This document shows, piece after piece, positions 53,821 to 61,605 of a stretch of 64,000 bases of DNA; the stretch's first letter is position 1; each line of letters begins with the position of its first letter. Source of the DNA: Flammeovirgaceae bacterium UBA5008 (GTDB lineage: Bacteria > Bacteroidota > Bacteroidia > Cytophagales > Cyclobacteriaceae). The notes under the pieces are model-generated. The model was not told the DNA's origin. It was given only the letters and a program-made list of their open reading frames with translations, and made no database searches. The stretch is from assembly GCA_002398365.1 (NCBI GenBank), contig DGYK01000011.1:63045-127044 (forward strand), read 5' to 3'. A program made the position numbers and the translations under genes.

Positions 53821-54189
53821 AAATTCCCGATTTAATGTAACCCATCAGCTCAGTAGGAGAGACTTGCTTATATAAAAGCAACTGAATTTGCTCCATAGGA
53901 GCATCCTGTTTATAGAAAAACAATTCGGTTAAAAATTGGCTCCGTAGGAGCCACCTATATAATGCATCTTTTCAGGAGACTCCTCTGGAGTCCTACACGT
54001 ATCCATAAACATATACTATAGGCAGGCTGCCCCGCTGGGGCTAAGGCGTTCAATACTAAGTTTAGTTGAAGTTCATGTCACTTGGTAATAGCTCCATAGG
54101 AGCATCCTGTTTATAGAAAAACAATCCGGTTAAAATTGGCTCCGTAGGAGCCACCTGAAAATCGATTTTCAGGTGGAACCAATCACCAT
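53821..54189. repeat. cluster of short palindromic repeats between convergent genes
   Basis: The 369-base gap holds two direct copies of a 66/67-base element at 53890-53956 and 54091-54156, differing by one substitution and one A. Each has GCTCC-ATA-GGAGC at the left and GGCTCC-GTA-GGAGCC at the right. Between and beside them lie three more mini-hairpins of the same plan (5-6 base arms, 3-base loop): GACTCC-TCT-GGAGTC (53978-53992), GCCCC-GCT-GGGGC (54029-54041) and a degenerate one near 53848. No gene is seen here. Confidence 0.85.
54151..54176. repeat. perfect 26-base palindrome
   Basis: CCACCTGAAAATC and its exact reverse complement meet with no spacer, 14 bases past the lipoprotein stop on the minus strand and overlapping the end of the second repeat copy. 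As RNA it would fold into an 11-base stem with a TCGA loop. There is no T run after it on either strand, so it is a doubtful terminator; a protein-binding site is possible. Confidence 0.7.
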
Positions 54190-55416
54190 TTATTTGTTCG
54201 TATTCAACTTGGCTTTGCTGAATAACATGTAGTTCTGCTTTTTCGTGCTCCAATGGTAGCCCAGCGAAAAAGGCAAGTCTTTTTTGCCACCCGCTTTATA
54301 GGCTGAATCCAAATCTGCCTGATACAACTCTGAACTGAAATCTTTGACAGGCTTAATGTATTCTCCATAAAACGTACCCGACCATTCGAGCTTGTTTTTA
54401 AAATTCTTGTACGGGATGCCCGTATCATCCTGAAATACATGATTACTGTTTGCGATAATTAACTTTTTGATTTCAGTAAACACGTCTTTGTGCATCAGGT
54501 ACGAGGCAGACTTCACAAACGTATTGAAAGGCGCACGATTTTTTACAAACGCAATGAAGTTAGGTCGTTCTTTCAACCCTCCATTGGAAATGCTCACCGA
54601 GAAATAATACAACGTCTTTACTTCCTGCGTGGTCCGGTCTCTGAAAACCAACTTGACAGCAGGTGTCTTCTTCCAATGAATCTGACTTCCTTTAATTTCT
54701 ACTTCGTTACCGGCATCGTCCAACGTGATGAATTTCTGACTTAGCAATTCATGGCCAGATCGCTCAATGAAGAAATAGAGCGGAGGCAACACGCCCTTCA
54801 CTTGCTTCAGGTCTTTCTCCATGTGCGTGGTGATGAAATAGCTTTTATTAAAAATATCGCGTAGCGATACACCCAAACTATCTAAAAAAGCATCGCGGTT
54901 CTTTTCGGAGATAGTATCCAATGGCACCACTTCACGAATCGGTTCAAGTGCAGCCAACACATAGGTTTTAGCTCTTGGAAATAAAAAGAACGCATGCAAA
55001 AAATCCGGTCCTGAAAACGGATAAAATAACGTTAGTGAATCATGAATCGATTTTGAGAAGGTGTTTTCCTCCCACGCCTTCATTTTACTCAGGCGCGTAT
55101 CATACATTTTTTTCCAGTTGCCATCCATCGATGCCTGATACTCCTTCCAATATTTATCTTCCTCCAGTTTTTTGAAAGAGCTTTCCGATAGTTGGGGTAA
55201 ACCAGCAATAAAGCGAGCCGCATTATCCAGCACCGTGTCTTTTTCAATAGCAGCAACAGGCGCAGCAACACTGTCTTTCACGACAGGAACTTCCGCTAGC
55301 GTATCGACTTTTTCAACGACAGAATCTTTTCCCGATTCTTCTGTGTTCTCTTTTGGACTACCACACGACCAGATGAAACTTACACCAACGACAATGACAA
55401 AAAGGATTTTTTTCAC
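54190..55416 (-). CDS. predicted lipoprotein of unknown function
   Basis: A 408-residue protein. The N-terminus has a lipobox (FIWSC, Cys18) after a hydrophobic signal, so it is lipid-anchored, most likely facing the periplasm or cell surface. A low-complexity Glu/Val/Ser/Asp linker (about 25-62) leads to a globular domain with no motif I recognise; it contains FLFPRAKTYVLAALEP and YYFSVSISNGGLKERP. It follows the APC permease gene by 5 bases on the minus strand, so the two are probably co-transcribed. The gene's 3' end touches the palindrome cluster. Confidence 0.82.
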   Translation of the reverse strand: MKKILFVIVVGVSFIWSCGSPKENTEESGKDSVVEKVDTLAEVPVVKDSVAAPVAAIEKDTVLDNAARFIAGLPQLSESSFKKLEEDKYWKEYQASMDGNWKKMYDTRLSKMKAWEENTFSKSIHDSLTLFYPFSGPDFLHAFFLFPRAKTYVLAALEPIREVVPLDTISEKNRDAFLDSLGVSLRDIFNKSYFITTHMEKDLKQVKGVLPPLYFFIERSGHELLSQKFITLDDAGNEVEIKGSQIHWKKTPAVKLVFRDRTTQEVKTLYYFSVSISNGGLKERPNFIAFVKNRAPFNTFVKSASYLMHKDVFTEIKKLIIANSNHVFQDDTGIPYKNFKNKLEWSGTFYGEYIKPVKDFSSELYQADLDSAYKAGGKKDLPFSLGYHWSTKKQNYMLFSKAKLNTNK

Positions 55417-55421
55417 AATAA

Positions 55422-56714
55422 TTACTTTTTAGAAACCACAAAATAAATGATTATTCCCGGAACCACCGTGCCGAGCGAATACAGAATGATTTTCGGATCA
55501 TTCACCGTTACATAGTAAATCATCCAGCAGGTACACACGGTGAACAGAATAGGAGGCAACGGGTAAAACGGTATTTGAAAAGGTCTTTTCTCTTTTGGGT
55601 ATTTTCTGCGCAAAACAAAAATACCCAACACCGTGGCCATCGAAAAAATCGACAAGCTGATAGAGATATATTGAATGATCTCCTTAAAGGAACTCACCAG
55701 CACTAAAAAGATCGACCATCCTGCCTGCACCAATATCGCCAGGTAAGGCATATCAAACTTATTCTTCGTAGCCATTACTTTCAGGCGTGGGTAGTCATCG
55801 CCCATGGCTTCCAGCACCCGTGGTCCGGCAATCGTCATGGCACTCAGCGTAGATAGTAATGCCACGCTAAACAAAGAAGAAAACACGAGTCCCACCTTGT
55901 CGCCAAACAGTTTAAAGGCCACCACATTTCCAATGTCATTTTTCCCGTTCAGCTCTTCCATAGGGGCCGAATACAAAAACATGGCGTTCAGCGAGAGATA
56001 AACAATCGTTACAGTCAGCGTACCGATAATTAGCGAGCGAGGTAAATTTTTAGTAGGGTTTTCCAGATTGCCCGCAATGTAAGCCACTGCATTCCAGCCG
56101 GTGTACGCATACACCACATAGACCAGCGACACGGCAAAACTGGCACTCAAAATCAAATCAAAATCTCCCGCCTTCGGCATAAAGCTAATTCCGGAGGTGT
56201 TGCTTTCCGCCACAAAAAACGGAGCAATGCAGAAGAACAAAATCAATAAAAGCTTGAGCGAGGTTAGCAGGTTTTGCACACGCCCTCCCGTTTTTACTCC
56301 AAACCAATGCACAGCCGACACCAGCACGATCGCAGCAATGGCCACCACCTTATTCGAGATGCCCAAAAAAGTAGAAGAGTACTCGCCAATCGCGAGCGCC
56401 ACCGCAGAAATGGCCCCGGCAAATCCCACCAGCAAACTCATCCAGCCACCGGCAAAGCCAAAAGCGGGATGAAAAATCTTACCTAAATAATTGTATTCGC
56501 CACCCGACTTCTGCAACGTAGTCGAAATTTCCGCATAGGTAAATGCGCCCGACAGCGCCACTACACCGCCTACGGCCCACAGCACCAAAATGGCAAAGCC
56601 CGAAGGAATCGGCTCCACTTGATACCCGAGCGAAGTAAAAACACCGGTACCAATCATATTGGCAATCACCAGCGTGATGCCTACTGTGAGCGTATATTTC
56701 TTTTGATCGGTCAT
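55422..56714 (-). CDS. APC-superfamily amino-acid permease
   Basis: A 430-residue inner-membrane transporter with about 12 helices. The first helix carries VIANMIGTGVFTSLGYQ, the unwound Gly-rich substrate site typical of the APC fold, and the early AGAFTYAEISTTLQKSGGEYNYL is conserved in amino-acid permeases. Substrate unknown. I used the ATG at 56714 (MTDQKKYTLT); an in-frame ATG at 56744 would add ten residues. It lies 5 bases upstream of the lipoprotein gene. Confidence 0.93.
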   Translation of the reverse strand: MTDQKKYTLTVGITLVIANMIGTGVFTSLGYQVEPIPSGFAILVLWAVGGVVALSGAFTYAEISTTLQKSGGEYNYLGKIFHPAFGFAGGWMSLLVGFAGAISAVALAIGEYSSTFLGISNKVVAIAAIVLVSAVHWFGVKTGGRVQNLLTSLKLLLILFFCIAPFFVAESNTSGISFMPKAGDFDLILSASFAVSLVYVVYAYTGWNAVAYIAGNLENPTKNLPRSLIIGTLTVTIVYLSLNAMFLYSAPMEELNGKNDIGNVVAFKLFGDKVGLVFSSLFSVALLSTLSAMTIAGPRVLEAMGDDYPRLKVMATKNKFDMPYLAILVQAGWSIFLVLVSSFKEIIQYISISLSIFSMATVLGIFVLRRKYPKEKRPFQIPFYPLPPILFTVCTCWMIYYVTVNDPKIILYSLGTVVPGIIIYFVVSKK

Positions 56715-56795
56715 GCGCAATGAATCAACCCGAAAGATGAACATATTTTATTGTTTCGCCAACGAGTAATCAACAGGATGAATTTCCTTTTGGGG

Positions 56796-56916
56796 GCCTG
56801 CCCTTGCTGGCGCGCCACGCAAGGGCACCAGGCTTTTCGTTACAAGCGCACGCGTGCCAGCGGCCTATTCTTCACACGCGTTTGCTTTCCACTTCAATCC
56901 TTGGCCCGCGCCAGCA
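56796..56916. repeat. GC-rich palindrome cluster in an AT-richer gap
   Basis: GCCT/AGGC and GCCCTTGC/GCAAGGGC (56800-56807 with 56819-56826) enclose the perfect palindrome TGGCGCGCCA (56808-56817). A second palindrome GCACGCGTGC lies at 56848-56857, and CGCGCCAGCA at 56907-56916 is the reverse complement of TGCTGGCGCG at 56805-56814. The element occupies most of the 276-base gap between the permease and PhoD-like genes; no gene is seen in the gap. Confidence 0.6.
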
Positions 56917-56990
56917 CCAAGCTTACCAAGCATTCAAAGTTCAGCTCAATGCCAGAAATCAGTGCGGCTCCTTTTTATGAATACAAAACC

Positions 56991-58022
56991 TTATCGGTAC
57001 AAATCAAAATCCAATACATATTCCGCATATGGCGATTTCGCCAAACCGCGCACCTGCATGGTTACTTTAGGCGCTTTACCCGACCAGTTGATTTTAAGAA
57101 CACCAAACGTTTTCTGGATCACTAAATCACCAACACGATACTTGTTCATTTCCTCCCACGATTCCGACCAGGTATGCGTAATCCCACTCGAGGTAAAATC
57201 AATCAACGGGTATTTCATGCCGGGTAATTCAATTTTCGAAAACTCGGCTATGTGGCGGTCGCCACTGACAATGATCACGCGCTTGTTGGATGCAGCAATC
57301 ACCTCCAGCAATCTTTTTCGGGCAGCCGGAAAGTTGGCCCATTTTTCAAAACGATGCTCCGCAGAAATTACCTGAATGCTCGAGTTGATGATGAATAATT
57401 CAGTGCTGCTATCACTTAATTCATCCGTCAGCCATTGCCATTGCGCCTCGCCCAATACATCACCTTTCAGGTTCTTTTCGTAATGCGTCATTTTCTTATT
57501 TGTAAGCGAATCAATAAACGATACTTTTATAACCGTATCGCGAAATGAACGCGTATCCAGATTGATGATCTTTACTTTTTGTTTTCCCTTGCCAATGGTG
57601 AGCGAATGGTACACGCCTTCATGTTCATATACCGGGCTCGGTTCGGCAATTCCCAAAAAGTCCAGCAGGTATTTTTTGCTGTCATTTTTTTTGCTGTACA
57701 GTTTGCCGCCATCATTCACACCATAGTCATGGTCGTCCCACGTACCCGTGATGGTACTCATGCGCATCAGCTTTTGATAATCCGGATTTGATTTTTGCTT
57801 ATCGTATTTGGCTTTCAATAAAATCATATCATGCGTATCGGCATAGACATTGTCTCCGCCCCAAATCCACACGCTAGGCTTTTGGGCAATCACTTCTTTC
57901 CACATCTCCTGCGGTTCGTCTTCATCATCGCATGAGCCAAATGCAATAGTGGTTTCCTTGGATTGTGCCCACAATCCCGAGGTGCATAAAAAAAGCGCGA
58001 GGGTGATCCAAATTGATTTCAT
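56991..58022 (-). CDS. PhoD-like metallophosphatase
   Basis: A 343-residue exported phosphatase (signal peptide from the ATG at 58022, MKSIWITLALFLCTSGLWAQ). Metal ligands appear in AFGSCDDEDEP, WGGDNVYADTHD, TWDDHDYGVND and VIIVSGDRHIAEFSKIEL, the pattern of the alkaline phosphatase D/metallophosphatase family. It probably hydrolyses phosphodiesters or phosphomonoesters in the periplasm. It is divergent from the CocE-like gene across 183 bases. The substrate is unknown and no phosphate-control box could be recognised. Confidence 0.92.
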   Translation of the reverse strand: MKSIWITLALFLCTSGLWAQSKETTIAFGSCDDEDEPQEMWKEVIAQKPSVWIWGGDNVYADTHDMILLKAKYDKQKSNPDYQKLMRMSTITGTWDDHDYGVNDGGKLYSKKNDSKKYLLDFLGIAEPSPVYEHEGVYHSLTIGKGKQKVKIINLDTRSFRDTVIKVSFIDSLTNKKMTHYEKNLKGDVLGEAQWQWLTDELSDSSTELFIINSSIQVISAEHRFEKWANFPAARKRLLEVIAASNKRVIIVSGDRHIAEFSKIELPGMKYPLIDFTSSGITHTWSESWEEMNKYRVGDLVIQKTFGVLKINWSGKAPKVTMQVRGLAKSPYAEYVLDFDLYR

Positions 58023-58146
58023 AGCAGGTAGGAATAGGTGGCGCAAGTATAATACGATTCCATCAGCTATCCATTACCACCGGATTAAATTTTGAAAGCC
58101 AACCGCTGAAATACACCTTTTGCCATTGCTCTACAAAGCGCAGGGC

Positions 58147-58177
58147 TTGTCAATACCATTCGTTATTCTTACTTTTC
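58147..58177 (+). promoter_or_regulatory. possible promoter of the CocE-like gene
   Basis: TTG (58147-58149), a 20-base spacer and TACTTTTC (58170-58177, one mismatch to TAnnTTTG) lie about 30 bases before the ATG at 58206. Confidence 0.45.
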
Positions 58178-58205
58178 TAATCATTCCACTTAATCACCAA
58201 CAATT

Positions 58206-60104
58206 ATGAAGTACTTTGTTTGCCTATGGATGCTATGCAGTTTTGGGTTGGCTTCGGCACAACTGACCGACTCAGCGTATGTACGTCAATATTACGATAA
58301 AACGGAAGTGCAAATACCAATGCGCGATGGCATCAAATTGTTTACAACCATCTACACACCCAAAGACAAAACCAAAGTGTATCCCATTCTCATGCAGCGC
58401 ACCTGCTACAGTGTGGAGCCTTATGGAAAAGATAAATTTGAAAGGACACTTGGCCCTTCCAAATACCTGATGCGCGATGGATACATTTTTGTATATCAGG
58501 ATGTACGTGGCCGCTGGATGAGCGAAGGTGTATTCAACAACATGACTCCCAATATTCCCGGCAACGACCGCAAAAACAAAACGGCCATTGATGAAGCTTC
58601 CGATACCTGGGATACCATTGATTGGCTGATCAAAAATGTGAAAGGCAACAACGGTCGGGTAGGGCAGTGGGGAATTTCATATCCCGGCTTTTATACCGCA
58701 GCCGCCATTCCCGATGCACATCCGGCTCTCAAAGCATCTTCACCACAAGCACCCATCTCTGATTTTTTCTTTGACGACTTCCATCACCAAGGTGCCTTTT
58801 TGCAAAGTTACCTGGCTGCGTTTGCGGTGTTTGGTTATCAGCACGATGGCCCTACCGACAAGAGCTGGTACGATGATAAAATTCAGCGCTTCTATGCACA
58901 GCAACCAAAAGACGGATACGATTTTAACTTGCGCATCGGCTCATTAAAAAATGCAACAGAGAAATACCACAAAGACAATTTCTTCTGGCAGGAAATCATT
59001 GATCATCCAAACTATGATGAGTTCTGGCAAAAACGAAATTTGTTGCCACATCTTACCAATGTGAAGCACGCCATCATGACCGTGGGCGGTTGGTATGATG
59101 CCGAAGATTTGTATGGACCCTTAAATATTTACAAGAAAATAGAAAGCAGCAGTCCTTCTACGTACAGTACGATTGTGATGGGTCCGTGGAGTCATGGAGA
59201 TTGGGCGCGTGAGCGTGGGTATCAACAAGTCAACCACATTTATTTTGGCGACAGCATCTCTACATTCTATCAGCGTGAGATTGAACGCAAATTTTTTACA
59301 GCCACTCTAAAAGACGGAGCGCAACCCAAGTTGCCCGAAGCTTACATGTATGACTGCGGTTTGAAGACATGGAAGCAGTTTAGCGAATGGCCCCCTCGCG
59401 AAATTCAGCCTTTCAAATTATACTTTGGTGAGAATGGTAAACTCTCCGTCAACCAGCAAACGAAGGCGGAAGCTGTGTTTGAATATATCAGCGACCCTGC
59501 GAAACCGGTTCCCTATACTTCACAAACAGAAGGCCTAGTTTTTACACCCCGCAGATTTATGACAGACGATCAACGTCACGCGGCTCATCGCCCGGATGTG
59601 ATTACATTTGAAAGTGATGTACTGACAGAAGATGTGACATTGGCCGGTGAGATCATGGCAAAATTAAAAGTGAGTATGACCGGCACCGATGCAGATTTTA
59701 TTGTGAAGTTGATTGATGTTTATCCCGATAACGAACCCAATGACACCAAACATAATCCCGCGAATATCATCATGGGCGGCTACCAACAGTTGGTGCGACA
59801 TGAAACATTCCGCGGCCGCTTCCGCAACAGTTATGAAAAACCGGAAGCCTTTAAGCCCAATGAGGTGACCGATGTAAATGTACAGTTGCAGGATATTTTA
59901 CATACGTTCAAGAAAGGACATCGCGTGATGGTGCAAATACACAGCACCTGGTTTCCGTACATCGATCGCAATCCACAGAAGTATGTCGATAATATTTACA
60001 AAGCCAACGATGAGGATTTTATCAAGTCCACCATTCGGGTGTATGGTTCTTCGGTGATTGAAATTGGCGGAGGCCCGAAGGCAAAAGTGGAGTTGAAGAA
60101 GTAA
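58206..60104 (+). CDS. CocE/NonD-family serine hydrolase
   Basis: A 632-residue exported alpha/beta hydrolase of the X-Pro dipeptidyl peptidase/CocE group (signal peptide ending near AQL). The nucleophile is Ser158 in GQWGISYPG, the acid lies in GGWYDAEDLYG and the His in GPWSHGDW, and the C-terminal jelly-roll domain (about 420-632) is typical. Members act on esters, amides or cephalosporin side chains; the true substrate cannot be told. It stands alone with its own likely promoter. Confidence 0.93.
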   Translation: MKYFVCLWMLCSFGLASAQLTDSAYVRQYYDKTEVQIPMRDGIKLFTTIYTPKDKTKVYPILMQRTCYSVEPYGKDKFERTLGPSKYLMRDGYIFVYQDVRGRWMSEGVFNNMTPNIPGNDRKNKTAIDEASDTWDTIDWLIKNVKGNNGRVGQWGISYPGFYTAAAIPDAHPALKASSPQAPISDFFFDDFHHQGAFLQSYLAAFAVFGYQHDGPTDKSWYDDKIQRFYAQQPKDGYDFNLRIGSLKNATEKYHKDNFFWQEIIDHPNYDEFWQKRNLLPHLTNVKHAIMTVGGWYDAEDLYGPLNIYKKIESSSPSTYSTIVMGPWSHGDWARERGYQQVNHIYFGDSISTFYQREIERKFFTATLKDGAQPKLPEAYMYDCGLKTWKQFSEWPPREIQPFKLYFGENGKLSVNQQTKAEAVFEYISDPAKPVPYTSQTEGLVFTPRRFMTDDQRHAAHRPDVITFESDVLTEDVTLAGEIMAKLKVSMTGTDADFIVKLIDVYPDNEPNDTKHNPANIIMGGYQQLVRHETFRGRFRNSYEKPEAFKPNEVTDVNVQLQDILHTFKKGHRVMVQIHSTWFPYIDRNPQKYVDNIYKANDEDFIKSTIRVYGSSVIEIGGGPKAKVELKK

Positions 60105-60110
60105 GAGTTA

Positions 60111-60215
60111 ACAACGAAGGCACCCAAACACTGAGTTACGTGAAGGTTTTCTTTGTGATCTTATGTGAAACTTTGCGGATGCTGAATTCACTTCGTGCCT
60201 TTGTGTCTTAGTGGT
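60111..60215. repeat. degenerate inverted repeat between hydrolase genes
   Basis: The left arm (about 60111-60147, ACGAAGGCACCCAAACACTG) and the right arm (60190-60215, CTTCGTGCCTTTGTGTCTTA) are partly complementary. Sequences like CACAAAGGCACGAAG recur as dispersed intergenic repeats in Bacteroidota, so this may be a decayed copy. It lies in the 167-base gap before the SGNH gene. Confidence 0.4.
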
Positions 60216-60271
60216 AATACAATTCTATTAGAAAAATTCCTACCTTGTTACATAGATTTAGCCCAAGTTTT

Positions 60272-60967
60272 ATGTTTCTGCGCTTTTTGGTTGTCTTGCT
60301 TTTCATGATCAATTTGAACCCTCATCTTTCAGCTCAGACAAGAACCTACGACACCCTTCCCAACGTGCCCGATCATTACGTAAAACGCTTTGTGCTATTT
60401 AAAGCGGAACCGGTGAAAACCGGAGCCATTGTCATGCTCGGCAACAGTATTACCGAAGGAGGAAACTGGAAAAAATTATTAGGTGATAGCGCGGTGCTGA
60501 ATCGCGGTATTTCTGGAGACGTCACCTTTGGTGTGCTCAATCGCTTGGAAGAAGTATTGCGCCATAAACCTTCCAAGATTTTTTTATTGATCGGTATCAA
60601 CGACCTCTCACGTAACACACCCGATGAAGTGATCATTGAAAATTTGTTTACGATCGCCAAGCGTATTAAAGCAGCTTCACCGAAAACGGAGTTGTTCATT
60701 CAAAGCATCTTGCCCACCAATGAATCGTTCAAGAATTTCCCGAACGCATTTCGCGGAAAAGGACCACACATTACCACCATCAATACCCAGCTCGCCCGCT
60801 ATGCCGAGAAGATGAACTATCACTTCATCGATTTGTATACCCAATTTCTGGGGACGGATGGATTGATGGATGCGAAATATGCCACCGATGGTTTGCACCT
60901 GACAGCTTTGGGTTATCAGCATTGGGTGCGTATTTTGCGATCAGATCCTAAAGTAAAATTAAAATGA
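60272..60967 (+). CDS. exported SGNH/GDSL hydrolase
   Basis: A 231-residue secreted esterase or acetyl hydrolase (signal peptide MFLRFLVVLLFMINL...LSAQ). Block I is MLGNSITEGGNW, with the catalytic Ser in GNSIT rather than GDSIT; block III is LLIGINDLSRN (GxND); block V is TDGLHLTALGY with the Asp and His. Many such enzymes remove acetyl groups from glycans. I used the ATG at 60272; an in-frame TTG at 60245 would add nine residues. It overlaps the cupin gene by 4 bases. Confidence 0.93.
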   Translation: MFLRFLVVLLFMINLNPHLSAQTRTYDTLPNVPDHYVKRFVLFKAEPVKTGAIVMLGNSITEGGNWKKLLGDSAVLNRGISGDVTFGVLNRLEEVLRHKPSKIFLLIGINDLSRNTPDEVIIENLFTIAKRIKAASPKTELFIQSILPTNESFKNFPNAFRGKGPHITTINTQLARYAEKMNYHFIDLYTQFLGTDGLMDAKYATDGLHLTALGYQHWVRILRSDPKVKLK

Positions 60968-61491
60968 TCAACGTTACACTGGCAGCGGCCACACCGAAAG
61001 ACGAAGTGATGAAGTCGGTGCAGCATTACCTCACCGAAGTTAATTTGACGGTGGCGTCCCACGACTTTTCACGCCCTTGGGGTGGATTTTTTGTTATTGA
61101 TGAAAATCAAGCCGATCGGTTTATTCAACTCTATTTTTCACACCTGAAAAAAGAAGACCTGACTATTTCCGGAAAACTGAGCCCGAAGATATTGATCGTT
61201 GCACCCGGTCAGCGTTTGTCATGGCAATATCACCACAGACGCGCGGAGATATGGAAACACATTGCCGGTGTTGCCGGAGTGATTACGAGCGACACCGATA
61301 GTGAAGGGCCACTGCACACCTTCACAATTGGCGAGATCATTCAATTAAAACAAGGTCAACGCCATCGGTTGGTGGGTTTACCAGGCGGTTGGGGGATGAT
61401 CGCAGAGATCTGGTGCCATACAGATTTACAACATCCTTCCGATGAAAACGACATCGTGCGTGTGCAGGATGATTTTGGAAGAAGTTCATAA
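60964..61491 (+). CDS. cupin similar to type II sugar-phosphate isomerases
   Basis: A 175-residue single cupin. The start (SHDFSRPWGGFFVID) and the GQRLSWQYHHRRAEIWKHIAGVAGV block resemble the isomerase half of mannose-6-phosphate isomerase/GMP-type cupins; metal ligands are His-His-x-Arg-x-Glu with a further His in KQGQRHRLVGLPGGW. A role in sugar-phosphate isomerisation for glycan synthesis is plausible, but it could be a related regulator. It overlaps the SGNH gene by 4 bases, so both act in one pathway, perhaps glycan processing. Confidence 0.84.
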   Translation: MINVTLAAATPKDEVMKSVQHYLTEVNLTVASHDFSRPWGGFFVIDENQADRFIQLYFSHLKKEDLTISGKLSPKILIVAPGQRLSWQYHHRRAEIWKHIAGVAGVITSDTDSEGPLHTFTIGEIIQLKQGQRHRLVGLPGGWGMIAEIWCHTDLQHPSDENDIVRVQDDFGRSS

Positions 61492-61605
61492 CCTCCAAAT
61501 TAACAGTGACGTTCAGATCTTGGCTTGCCTCATGTAAAGCCGATGAAAAATATTCTTTTTAAAAAAAGCTGGTTACCCAAAATATGGTGCTGTAGTAGCT
61601 ATGGG

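Noticed and set aside
54062..54253. Minus-strand 63-codon frame in the repeat cluster
   Set aside because: It is out of frame with the lipoprotein and consists largely of the repeat element and palindrome.
56751..57375. Plus-strand frames of 124 and 173 codons overlapping the permease-PhoD gap
   Set aside because: They overlap the well-supported PhoD-like gene in antisense and read through the palindrome cluster; no domain or start signal.
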